This document shows, piece after piece, positions 38,417-45,249 of a stretch of DNA of 45,249 bases. This DNA comes from Holosporaceae bacterium (lineage in GTDB: Bacteria; Pseudomonadota; Alphaproteobacteria; UBA3830), in assembly GCA_031282425.1 (NCBI GenBank), contig JAITDT010000063.1, forward strand, positions 1 through 45,249, given 5' to 3'. Positions within the stretch are counted from its first letter, which is position 1. The number at the start of each line of letters is the position of its first letter. A program made the translations under genes and the position numbers. Under the pieces are notes generated by a model that had not been told where the DNA came from, ran no database searches, and worked only from the letters and a program-made list of their open reading frames with translations.

Positions 38417-39442
38417 ATGCGTATATTTTATATTCTATTATGCTTTTTGACAATTTTTGATTCCATAACATCGATGGATAATGTTATGGAAGAGGCTTTA
38501 CGACGTATTCTGGACAAGTCGAACCCCAAAAGTCGCGCCATAACGGCAAGCCGCGAGCAATTTAGAAATGTTCCCAGGGCAGGGTGGGCACAAACTCAAA
38601 CTGCTATGCGCCCTCGTTGTCTAAGTTCCAATGGGGAGCAGGTAGCCGGTATCAAAGATAACCGCATCTGTGTACATAACCGCAATACCGGAAATAATAG
38701 TGCTATAACCCCCATGAATGGGGAAATTATTGATATATGTTTCTATGGCAATACCCATATTGTCTATACTATTCGCGGCACCGATGGACGCATCAGATTA
38801 ATAGTGATTAATCTGCGTACTAGAGAGCAAAATGATCTGACTCCGGCACAAAATGCAAAATCTATTCACGTAACAATGGCGAATGGTGCGATTATCGCCA
38901 TTTCCCATATTGGTTCTTCGTATTCCGCTTGCAAAATTAATCCAAATAACTTAACTACGCAGATTGTGGGAACTGGCTCGGCGGATCGAGTCAATGAAAA
39001 AATTGTTTTTTTAGATGAGGCTCACAGTTGGAAAATTATAGTCCATGAAAATAAAGTAGCGTTAGTGCATACAATTTTGAGAACAGGAGAACAACAAAGT
39101 ACGTTTATACAGGGGCAATTCAGATTGTCGGATGTTAAAGCTCTCTTTGGTAAGAATGGAAATCCATTAATTATCAGTCTTCATCAAGGGAAAAAAATAA
39201 ACCACGCTCCATTTGAACCATCGAAGGAGCCACACATCCGCTACCTTAACCAAACTTTCAGTAATTGGGATGTAATCAGTAGTACGGCGGACGGCAACAT
39301 TTGGCTTTTGCGCATTTATAATATTCAAAGCGCCGATGAATACGTTCTCTATAACGTCAGAAATAGATGTATAGAGCGCAATATAACAAACTCTAGTGTT
39401 AGTACCTTCAGTACCTCCGCCCGCAAACTCAGCGTCATGTGA
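38417..39442 (+). CDS. secreted beta-propeller protein, S9-peptidase N-domain-like
   Basis: A 341-residue protein with a signal peptide (MRIFYILLCFLTIFDSITSM). The mature part resembles the propeller of S9 (prolyl-oligopeptidase/DPP-type) peptidases: CLSSNGEQVAGIKDNRICVH, then HIVYTIRGTDGRIRLIVINL followed by TREQNDLTPAQ, which parallels the 'LSPDGK / ILYxxDxxGxxxxxLYxVDL / RxLTP' pattern. The alpha/beta-hydrolase domain with its Ser-Asp-His is absent and the gene stops where that domain would begin. CAGGAG sits 7 nt before ATG 38417. It may be a propeller that took on a binding role or the 5' part of a broken peptidase gene. Confidence 0.6.
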   Translation: MRIFYILLCFLTIFDSITSMDNVMEEALRRILDKSNPKSRAITASREQFRNVPRAGWAQTQTAMRPRCLSSNGEQVAGIKDNRICVHNRNTGNNSAITPMNGEIIDICFYGNTHIVYTIRGTDGRIRLIVINLRTREQNDLTPAQNAKSIHVTMANGAIIAISHIGSSYSACKINPNNLTTQIVGTGSADRVNEKIVFLDEAHSWKIIVHENKVALVHTILRTGEQQSTFIQGQFRLSDVKALFGKNGNPLIISLHQGKKINHAPFEPSKEPHIRYLNQTFSNWDVISSTADGNIWLLRIYNIQSADEYVLYNVRNRCIERNITNSSVSTFSTSARKLSVM

Positions 39443-39536
39443 CGAGTTCAGATCTGATATTAGCGTTTGAAGAGTCTTCTTTACGCAAATTATGAGTTAA
39501 AGTGCATATACCATAGGATAGAAAAAGCAGATTTAA

Positions 39537-39548
39537 GGGGGGGGGGGG
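39537..39548. repeat. poly-G tract (12 G), intergenic
   Basis: Twelve consecutive G in AT-rich intergenic DNA, 95 nt after the propeller gene and 29 nt upstream of the -35 box of the tRNA-Glu gene. No reading frame crosses it with meaning. See the second, longer tract at 42713. Confidence 0.9.
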
Positions 39549-39576
39549 ATTGCCCAATAAAGACAGACGGATCATA

Positions 39577-39605
39577 TTGACTTACACAGATGACTTATAT
39601 TACAA
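39577..39605 (+). promoter_or_regulatory. probable promoter of tRNA-Glu
   Basis: TTGACT (39577-39582), a 17-bp spacer and TTACAA (39600-39605). The -35 is good and the -10 is weak, but the position, about 15 nt before the mature tRNA 5' end, fits a tRNA promoter. Confidence 0.4.
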
Positions 39606-39619
39606 GAAATGAGCTTTTA

Positions 39620-39695
39620 GTCCCCATCGTCTAGAGGCCTAGGACATCGCCCTTTCACGGCGACAACACGAGTTCGAATCTCGTTGGGGATACCA
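39620..39695 (+). tRNA. tRNA-Glu (UUC)
   Basis: A 76-nt cloverleaf. Acceptor GTCCCCA pairs with TGGGGAT, with a G-T pair at position 1-72. The anticodon stem TCGCC/GGCGA encloses CTTTCAC with anticodon TTC at 39654-39656, and the T arm has GTTCGAATC. CCA is encoded (39693-39695). The sequence is very close to bacterial tRNA-Glu. Confidence 0.95.
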
Positions 39696-39736
39696 TTTCC
39701 GACGTTTTGCGCCAAATCGGGCTTTAGCTATACGCG

Positions 39737-40696
39737 TCAAGTAATTTGGGAAATCACTTCGCATAGATTTTTACTTTCATGGATAGCTTTATAGATTTCT
39801 GAAAATATCTTCATGGAGATATTATAGTTTCGCTCAAATATAGGAATTGCTTTGGCGGATGATATGCCTTCCGCTAGAGCTCCCGTCCAATTCTTCAGAT
39901 GACCGCCCGTTGCCAGATGCTCCCCAAATAAGACGTTGCGCGATTGCTGGCTGGTGCAGGTCAGGATTACATCTCCAATGCCGCCTAGCTCGAAAACTGT
40001 CTCCTTTTTTCCGCCGAGAACGTTGGATAGTTCAGCCATTTCACGCAATCCGTCCACAATTAATTTTGAGATAGCGCTATTGCCGAATTTCAATCCAGAT
40101 AAAACTCCGCAGCCGATGGCTAAAACGTTTTTTAGCGCGCCAGCTACTTGTAATCCTATGTAATCATCTATCGCTTCGATCTTGAACGTAGGGATCGATA
40201 AGCATTCGGCAATGTGTCGAGATAATTTCATGTTTTTACCTGCGATATTCACGCCAGCCGGAAGTCCTCGAGCAATTTCATGTGCAAAAGAAGGACCGGA
40301 AAGAACGGCGTAACTATTGCCCAAAATTTCTTCCACTGTATCGCTTTGTAATCGACCATTTTCAACGTCAAATCCCTTGGAACATAGTACTAGCGGCGCT
40401 TTGATCTCATATTCTCTTATTTGTTTGCAAACTAGTAAAACACTAGATACGGGCAGAGCGAAAAAAACGATGCTACAACTTTGAATTTCAGAAAAAATAT
40501 CCGTACATGAGATGTTGGAGTTCAACGGTATTCCCGGAAGAGCGCTTAAATTCATATGTAATTTGTTAATGGATGATGCTGTCGTTTTCGAATCACTGAC
40601 CAATAGAATTTCTTTCGCTTTTCGACTAAAGCATTGGGCAATGGCAGTTCCGTAACAGCCAGCCCCCACAATTCCAATTTTTTCTAGTGAAATCAT
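39737..40696 (-). CDS. gpsA: glycerol-3-phosphate dehydrogenase (NAD(P)+)
   Basis: Makes sn-glycerol 3-phosphate for phospholipids from dihydroxyacetone phosphate. The 319-residue protein has the dinucleotide motif GIVGAGCYGTAIAQ (about 8-21), LSGPSFAHEIARGLP, the catalytic Lys in VAGALKNVLAIGCG, and FGNSAISKLIVDGLREMA. It is divergent from the WbpM-like gene. Confidence 0.95.
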   Translation of the reverse strand: MISLEKIGIVGAGCYGTAIAQCFSRKAKEILLVSDSKTTASSINKLHMNLSALPGIPLNSNISCTDIFSEIQSCSIVFFALPVSSVLLVCKQIREYEIKAPLVLCSKGFDVENGRLQSDTVEEILGNSYAVLSGPSFAHEIARGLPAGVNIAGKNMKLSRHIAECLSIPTFKIEAIDDYIGLQVAGALKNVLAIGCGVLSGLKFGNSAISKLIVDGLREMAELSNVLGGKKETVFELGGIGDVILTCTSQQSRNVLFGEHLATGGHLKNWTGALAEGISSAKAIPIFERNYNISMKIFSEIYKAIHESKNLCEVISQIT

Positions 40697-40777
40697 TCCG
40701 TGTGCTCCTCAGATAAAAGTGGGCATTCTATAAAATTTAATTTATACTTCTTATTCGTATTTACAAATAGCAGGAAA

Positions 40778-42511
40778 ATGTTGAATTTTTTGTTAAAAAA
40801 GGTAGCGAAGACCACAAAAGAAATCAATGAACTCTCTGCTGAACCGATTAGAAAATTAATGGAAAAAATTGACTCTATTCCCGAAAACTACGTTTCTCAT
40901 ATTAAAAATATCGTTATTTTGATTTTATCATATGGGATAACGTCGCTTTTCACCTATCCGGAATTCAAATTTTATGTTTTTTTGAAGGAAATTTTCTCCT
41001 TACTATGCGCCTACGGCGCAATTTTCTTTTGGTTCATGGATAGAATAGAGGGCGAAACGCCGTTCCGGGTAGCTGTCGGAACAACCGCCTGCGTCGCGCC
41101 GGTTTTGTTTATAAACAATCCACCGATGGTGGCGTTAGTGAGTTTATTGTTGGTAATTCTTCTGGAATTTATTATTTTTGAGTATATTCGCGGATGTAAT
41201 TTGTTTTCTCCATTAATTCCAGTTTATGCAATTTGTGAGAGTGTCCAAGATGCAGAAAAAATAGAGAAACTTTCCAGCAAATACAAGATATTAGAACTAA
41301 TAGTTTTGTCAGAGCAACGAGATTGCAGATATAGTTCGTTGCGCGCTCTAGAAGATTTAAGAAACTGGCTACGAAAGATTAATTATTTACCATTTTATCC
41401 AACGCCTCGAAGACTTTTGTATCTTGGAGAAAAAGCAAACCATGATAATTTGATAAAATTACTGGCATTGGCGGAAGATTATGCCATACCGCTATTTCTG
41501 ATAAAAAATACGTTTGATAATTCGTTAGCCGTCTCTCCGATTTCTTTCGGCGACGTCGAAGACGTTATGGCTGCACCGGAGGATAGCGCGCCATTGGCTG
41601 CCGCCCTTAAGAATAAACGTGTGTGGATCTGCTACGACGGCAGGGGCTGCGTCCTGGACCTGATTCGAGAAATGTCTCTTGCGGATTCCATAAGTCTGAC
41701 AATTTTTTGCGAAACAGAAAGACTAATGATGGAAGCTGAGCAGGAATTGACGCGCCAATGTCCAAACAAAAATTACAAGATAAAAATTGCCGACATAAAT
41801 TTGTTGCCTATACAGGGAACGAAGCCGGATGTGTTTTTCTATTGCGCGCCGATAAAATCTTTCCGTTCCGGAGAAGATAATCTAAAGGAAGCCGTCGTGA
41901 AAAATGTGCTGGATACGCGACGTTTGATAAGCTTCGCTCAATCCAGCAAAATCCCCGTAGTTTTTGTTTTGTCGAGTTCAAGAGCTCTTCGCATCAATAA
42001 TTCGATTGGAGCAACTCTGCGTTTGGGCGAGCTTAACGTCCAGTTTGCAGACTCCCAAAGTAAAAAGATGCATACAAAATTTAAAATTATCCGCATACCG
42101 GAGGAAAAAGCGTGCGGCATGAGAGAAGCGGCGCTACCGTACACGCTTTGCAACAGCGTAAATCTAGACATACCGGAAGAAGAAGCAGCCGACGTCTGTT
42201 CCAGAAAAGAAATAATAACTCCGCTGATAAAAGCAACAGCGGCGCTGCTGAAGAGTAACGATACAACCTCCAGCGTCTATACTGTTACTCCGCAAAATAT
42301 AGCGAACTTTGAGGAATACGCAAAAAATATGCATGGTATGGCAGAACCGCTGGAAAAAACTGCCATCGCTCATGTTATGCGAACGAAATTTTCATCTGCG
42401 AAATCCGCGCTATACGAGCAAACATGGACGATGAAAGAACTAAACGAAATGGGTTCTCGAGAGTTAATAGCTGCGGTGTTCCAGGAACTTAATGAGAAAA
42501 TAAACGCCTAA
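40778..42511 (+). CDS. degenerate WbpM/FlaA1/CapD-type membrane protein
   Basis: A 577-residue protein with four N-terminal membrane helices (about residues 44-60, 71-87, 98-112, 117-137), then a cytoplasmic part that follows the plan of membrane-bound UDP-N-acetylhexosamine 4,6-dehydratases. SFGDVEDVM matches their IEDLLGR lead-in and KNKRVWICYDGRG matches the nucleotide motif VLVTGAGGSIGSE. PDVFFYCAPIKSF matches VFHAAALKHVP, and FVLSSSRALRINNSIGATLR matches LISTDKAVNPTNVMGATKR. In each motif the key residues are changed: the GxxGxxG is broken, the TDK Lys is Arg in SSRA, and TK becomes TL. Probably no longer an active dehydratase. ATG 40778 follows AGGA; an in-frame start at 40700 is less likely. 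Confidence 0.6.
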   Translation: MLNFLLKKVAKTTKEINELSAEPIRKLMEKIDSIPENYVSHIKNIVILILSYGITSLFTYPEFKFYVFLKEIFSLLCAYGAIFFWFMDRIEGETPFRVAVGTTACVAPVLFINNPPMVALVSLLLVILLEFIIFEYIRGCNLFSPLIPVYAICESVQDAEKIEKLSSKYKILELIVLSEQRDCRYSSLRALEDLRNWLRKINYLPFYPTPRRLLYLGEKANHDNLIKLLALAEDYAIPLFLIKNTFDNSLAVSPISFGDVEDVMAAPEDSAPLAAALKNKRVWICYDGRGCVLDLIREMSLADSISLTIFCETERLMMEAEQELTRQCPNKNYKIKIADINLLPIQGTKPDVFFYCAPIKSFRSGEDNLKEAVVKNVLDTRRLISFAQSSKIPVVFVLSSSRALRINNSIGATLRLGELNVQFADSQSKKMHTKFKIIRIPEEKACGMREAALPYTLCNSVNLDIPEEEAADVCSRKEIITPLIKATAALLKSNDTTSSVYTVTPQNIANFEEYAKNMHGMAEPLEKTAIAHVMRTKFSSAKSALYEQTWTMKELNEMGSRELIAAVFQELNEKINA

Positions 42512-42581
42512 TCTAAGTTCAGAAAATTGATATTTAGCGTAAATCATTAAAAAATTAGTTAATAATTACTTTGAAAATTTA

Positions 42582-42610
42582 TTGACATTGGGAAGTGGCA
42601 TCAGTAGCAT
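42582..42610 (+). promoter_or_regulatory. promoter of the poly-G secreted-protein gene
   Basis: TTGACA (42582-42587, perfect -35), a 17-bp spacer and TAGCAT (42605-42610). The expected transcript starts near 42617, about 24 nt before the ATG at 42641. A live-looking promoter in front of a broken frame supports a switchable rather than a dead gene. Confidence 0.65.
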
Positions 42611-42640
42611 TCGTCGGTGTTTTGATGAAAGGAAAATGAA

Positions 42641-43022
42641 ATGATGAATTCAAGAATTATAGCTTTAGCAGTAGCCGCTGTTGTGATGACACCACTGGCA
42701 GATGGGATGAAAGGGGGGGGGGGGGGTACCACTGTCTCTCTCTGAACAGGTAGGGAAAGATTGCCTAGTAAACGTATTACGTAGAGATGGAATGAATTGT
42801 GAGATGCTCAATTTATCACGAGGCGGAGTATCCTTCCTAAAAGTGTCGTTTACGGAAAGTCAGTGGGATTTTATCGTACAAAGTGGCACCTACGTGGATG
42901 TGTTCGGAGGAACCGGTACTGGTTTAACATATTTCGCTAAGGATACTGATGGCAATGTGGCTATACATTGTAGTCAGGCTCAGGCATTAAGGCTGGACTA
43001 TGCATTAGGACACCTCTTATAA
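42641..43022 (+). pseudogene. small secreted protein gene interrupted by a 14-G tract
   Basis: The ATG at 42641 (second ATG at 42644) opens a signal peptide, MMNSRIIALAVAAVVMTPLA then DGMK, and reads into 14 G (42713-42726). The present frame ends at TGA 42743-42745 after 34 codons. One base fewer, or two more (13 or 16 G), joins it to an open frame VPLSLSEQVGKDCLVNVLRR and on to TAA 43020-43022, a 126-residue exported protein with three Cys in the mature part and Gly-rich, strand-like sequence (VDVFGGTGTGLTYFAKDTDG). No family is recognised. It may be a phase-variable gene in the off state, a fresh pseudogene, or a homopolymer sequencing error. Confidence 0.7.
42713..42726. repeat. poly-G tract (14 G) inside a coding region
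   Basis: Fourteen consecutive G directly after the signal-peptide codons of the small secreted-protein gene. Tracts of this length slip readily during replication, and the frame on the two sides differs by one base. Confidence 0.92.
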
Positions 43023-43065
43023 GAACACAGAATGGAATTGCCTAATCACATGCGAAATTACGCCA

Positions 43066-43094
43066 TTGCAAGAATGCTTCGTCTTCTATATATT
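43066..43094 (+). promoter_or_regulatory. promoter of rplI
   Basis: TTGCAA (43066-43071), 17-bp spacer, TATATT (43089-43094), about 48 nt before the rplI ATG. It makes rplI independent of the gene upstream. Confidence 0.55.
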
Positions 43095-43141
43095 ATCCAT
43101 CGTTGACAGTCATCGACTAGAGAATTTGTTTGGAGCATGAG

Positions 43142-43630
43142 ATGGAACGCATAAATGTAATCTTGCTGCGGCGGGTGGCCAAATTGGGACAGATCGGTGA
43201 CGTCATTCCCGTTCGGCCGGGTTTCGCGCGGAATTATTTGCTGCCGCAAAAAATTGCGCTGAGAGCTACGAAGGAAAATATAAAGTACTTCGAAGATAGA
43301 AAAGCGCAAATAGAGGCGACAAACGCCGAAACGCGAGCGGAAGCTCAGAAGGTTGCGGAAGAAATGAAGGAGTGCGCAATAGCAATCATTCGCCAAGCCA
43401 GCGAGCACGGAATCCTTTACGGATCCGTTAGCGGTCGAGACATAGCGGCGGCTATTAAAGCCAAAGGATTTGTTGTCGCTGCAAATCAAATCAACCTAAA
43501 CATCCCCATTAAGACATTGGGAGTGCATGATATTCCCATAGATTTACATCCGGAGGTATCCATTATGATAAAGCTGAGTGTGGCAAAATCCGAAGAAGAA
43601 GCGCAGCAGCAAATCTCCGAGATTATATAA
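43142..43630 (+). CDS. rplI: 50S ribosomal protein L9
   Basis: A 162-residue protein with the N-terminal rRNA-binding domain (MERINVILLRRVAKLGQIGD, then VRPGFARNYLLPQKIA), the long connecting helix (about 45-75) and a C-terminal domain (EHGILYGSVSGRDIAAAIKA). ATG 43142 has GGAG 6 nt upstream; a TTG start 12 nt earlier is rejected. rpsF and rpsR, usual operon partners, are absent here. Confidence 0.95.
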   Translation: MERINVILLRRVAKLGQIGDVIPVRPGFARNYLLPQKIALRATKENIKYFEDRKAQIEATNAETRAEAQKVAEEMKECAIAIIRQASEHGILYGSVSGRDIAAAIKAKGFVVAANQINLNIPIKTLGVHDIPIDLHPEVSIMIKLSVAKSEEEAQQQISEII

Positions 43631-43693
43631 CTTAAATTTGTTCGTACATTCATCCAATATACATAGTTGGCGAACTCTTTTTAAAAAATATTG

Positions 43694-43722
43694 TTGAATC
43701 TCAATTCATCCTTGGGTATAAA
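43694..43722 (+). promoter_or_regulatory. promoter of recA
   Basis: TTGAAT (43694-43699), 17-bp spacer, TATAAA (43717-43722), about 65 nt upstream of the recA ATG. No alphaproteobacterial SOS box (GTTC-N7-GTTC) was found around it, so LexA control is not supported by the sequence. Confidence 0.6.
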
Positions 43723-43786
43723 GAACTGGGATAAGGAATCTGTAGCCTTCGGTCGTCAATCTGTTTTTTTGTGAGGAATTGATTTC

Positions 43787-44800
43787 ATGGATAAGGAAAA
43801 AGCTCTCGATGCAGCATTATCGCAGATAGAAAAAGCTTTTGGAAAGGGTTCCGTAATGAAACTGGGGCAGCGGAGCCAAATGGAAGGTATCGAGACGATT
43901 TCCAGCGGATCCATTGGATTAGATATGGCGCTAGGCGTTGGCGGGTATCCCAGAGGTCGTATCATTGAGATTTTCGGCCCCGAAAGTTCTGGAAAGACTA
44001 CATTGGCGCTGCATGTTGTCGCCGAATCTCAGAAAAATGGCGGAACGTGTGCCTATATTGACGCGGAGCATGCTTTGGATCCGATCTACGCGAAAAATTT
44101 AGGCGTTAATGTGGATTCGCTGATACTATCTCAGCCAGATACCGGCGAACAGGGATTGGAAATTGCGGATACTTTAGTTCGCTCCGGCGCCGTGGATGTG
44201 TTGGTGGTGGACAGCGTTGCAGCATTGGTGCCAAAAGCTGAAATTGAAGGCGAAATGGGCGATCCGCACATGGGTTTGCAAGCTCGCTTAATGAGTCAGG
44301 CTTTACGTAAGTTAACTTCCACCGTTTCCAAGTCCAACTGCATTATGGTTTTCATTAACCAAATAAGAATGAAAATCGGTGTCTTTTTTGGTAATCCAGA
44401 AACCACTACCGGTGGAAATGCACTCAAGTTCTATGCCTCTGTGCGATTGGATATTCGCAGAACAGGGACGCTGAAAGAAAAGGAGCAGGCCGTAGGTAAT
44501 CAGGTTCGCGTTAAGGTTGTAAAAAACAAAGTGGCTCCTCCGTTCAAAGTTGTGGATTTTGATATTATATACGGAGAAGGAATATCGAAAACTGGTGAAT
44601 TACTGGATATTGGCGTGAAAATAGGCGTCGTGGAAAAATCTGGAGCGTGGTATGCCTTTGAAGGTCAAAAATTAGGTCAAGGAAAAGAGGCGGCTCGCCA
44701 ATATCTGCGGGAAAATCCGATCATAGCTGACAAGATTGATAGACTGATCCGGAATAACGGGGAGCTAGTCTCGGAAGTTACGGAAATGGCCATCGAATGA
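43787..44800 (+). CDS. recA: recombinase RecA
   Basis: The strand-exchange ATPase that feeds Holliday junctions to RuvABC, also encoded in this window. The 337-residue protein has Walker A GPESSGKT (64-71), Walker [12 protein letters not shown], loop L1 around [20 protein letters not shown] and loop L2 in [20 protein letters not shown]. It is a little shorter than E. coli RecA at the acidic C-terminal tail. The ribosome site upstream is GAGGAAT. Confidence 0.98.
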   Translation: MDKEKALDAALSQIEKAFGKGSVMKLGQRSQMEGIETISSGSIGLDMALGVGGYPRGRIIEIFGPESSGKTTLALHVVAESQKNGGTCAYIDAEHALDPIYAKNLGVNVDSLILSQPDTGEQGLEIADTLVRSGAVDVLVVDSVAALVPKAEIEGEMGDPHMGLQARLMSQALRKLTSTVSKSNCIMVFINQIRMKIGVFFGNPETTTGGNALKFYASVRLDIRRTGTLKEKEQAVGNQVRVKVVKNKVAPPFKVVDFDIIYGEGISKTGELLDIGVKIGVVEKSGAWYAFEGQKLGQGKEAARQYLRENPIIADKIDRLIRNNGELVSEVTEMAIE

Positions 44801-44803
44801 TGG

Positions 44804-45070
44804 CTATGCCGTATCTGTAGGGTTAGAAGAGTCTTGTAGCGGCGTTGCCGCGTAATCGTGATCATCTTTTCCATCGTTGGAGGCGAAAGCATACCCGACG
44901 AATCTCGTATGGTGGATTTCTTTTTCGTCATTTCGATATGAAAAATCCCTTCTGGTAGTACTATGATCATTTCTAGATTTCAGAATTTTTATAAGGCATG
45001 ACAGCAGATCTCTCAAAAACAATCCCATCAGGAAAACCGCAGCTAACTCTGCATACTCCAAACCGCTCAT
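44804..45070 (-). CDS. hypothetical small membrane protein (doubtful)
   Basis: An 88-residue frame beginning MSGLEYAELAAVFLMGLFLR, with one hydrophobic segment near the N-terminus and a polar, Asp/His-rich tail. A longer frame to 45148 is open but starts in basic, unlikely sequence. No ribosome site of strength and no recognised family. Convergent with recA with only 3 nt between the stops. It could be real or chance. Confidence 0.3.
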   Translation of the reverse strand: MSGLEYAELAAVFLMGLFLRDLLSCLIKILKSRNDHSTTRRDFSYRNDEKEIHHTRFVGYAFASNDGKDDHDYAATPLQDSSNPTDTA

Positions 45071-45183
45071 CCATCTTACCCGTACAGACCGTACCACAAT
45101 TGAAATTTTCAGTCTACATACGATGGTAAAAAAGGGATTGCGCCCCATAGATAGGATAATGCTATTATTAAGGAGATTTTAGG

Positions 45184-45249
45184 ATGGCATGTAAGTTTTG
45201 TGGTATCGAAGCGCTGAGGAAGGATGGTTTTACGAGAAGGAAGCGACGA
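45184..45249 (+). mobile_element. 5' end of a zinc-finger (IS1/InsA-like) transposase gene, cut by window edge
   Basis: The first 22 codons read MACKFCGIEALRKDGFTRRKRR, preceded by AAGGAG at about 8 nt. A CxxC knuckle followed by KDG and a basic stretch is how InsA-type and related transposases begin (CxxC, then KNG, then QRYxC). The remainder is outside the window, so the family is a guess and completeness cannot be judged. Confidence 0.45.

Noticed and set aside
42792-43022. Independent 76-residue gene starting at the ATG 42792
   Set aside because: No good ribosome site, and the frame continues upstream in open sequence to the poly-G tract, so it is better read as the 3' part of the interrupted secreted-protein gene.
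43640-43680. Hairpin with GTTCG and CGAAC arms followed by T-rich DNA after rplI
   Set aside because: The loop is about 30 nt with only five pairs, too weak for an intrinsic terminator.
43631-43786. LexA-type SOS box upstream of recA
   Set aside because: A single GTTC occurs, but at the required 7-base spacing the partner half-site reads CATC, so the GTTC-N7-GTTC pattern is not met.
44839-44851. GCGGC-GTT-GCCGC hairpin as recA terminator
   Set aside because: Good stem but no following T run; the sequence after it is mixed.

Overview
The window looks like a chromosomal segment of a host-associated, moderately AT-rich alphaproteobacterium, plausibly in or near the Holosporales/Rickettsiales-type endosymbionts. 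Supporting signs are the ruvCAB-tolQRAB block typical of alphaproteobacteria, an AmpG-type permease, an intracellular polyhydroxybutyrate (PHB) depolymerase, an Rpn/PD-(D/E)XK 'transposase' and many decayed insertion sequences. The lineage is an inference from gene content, not from a phylogeny.

Layout. (1) 1-1995 is an accessory edge. It has frameshifted tails of three different transposase families (IS5, IS110 and an rve-type integrase), then a solitary Flp-type pilin gene on the minus strand and an Rpn-family nuclease on the plus strand. (2) 2012-29056 is an almost unbroken minus-strand block. Read in its own direction it starts with the complete str-S10-spc-alpha ribosomal superoperon (rpsL, rpsG, fusA, tuf, rpsJ through rplQ, with secY, adk and rpoA inside). 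It continues into a D,D-carboxypeptidase gene, tmk, ruvC-ruvA-ruvB, tolQ-tolR-tolA-tolB, a Kef-type antiporter and rnhB. Most junctions are 1-20 nt gaps or 1-20 nt overlaps, so translational coupling is likely. A consensus promoter lies just upstream of rpsL. pal and ybgC, usual Tol partners, are not here. (3) 29057-31614 holds a strong plus-strand promoter, two coupled mini-ORFs (the second a bare signal peptide), the PHB depolymerase gene and a frameshifted IS630 remnant. (4) 31615-38178 is a minus-strand group: typA (bipA), an AmpG-like transporter, fabD, a family 2 glycosyltransferase and a polytopic GT-C-like membrane protein, which suggests envelope building and wall recycling. (5) 38179-43022 is a mixed region: a secreted beta-propeller resembling the N-terminal half of an S9 peptidase, a poly-G tract, tRNA-Glu(UUC), gpsA, a membrane protein that looks like a catalytically decayed WbpM/FlaA1-type sugar-nucleotide dehydratase, and a small secreted-protein gene broken by a run of 14 G. 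(6) 43142-45249 carries rplI and recA with clear promoters, a doubtful small membrane protein and the first codons of a zinc-finger transposase cut by the window edge.

The most interesting signal is the pair of long homopolymeric G tracts in an AT-rich genome. The 14-G tract sits exactly after a signal peptide and leaves the gene out of frame by one base; 13 or 16 G would restore a 126-residue secreted protein. This is the classic layout of a phase-variable contingency locus, although a sequencing error in the homopolymer must be excluded. Second in interest is the WbpM-like protein, which keeps the family architecture but has lost the glycine-rich nucleotide motif and the catalytic-region signatures.
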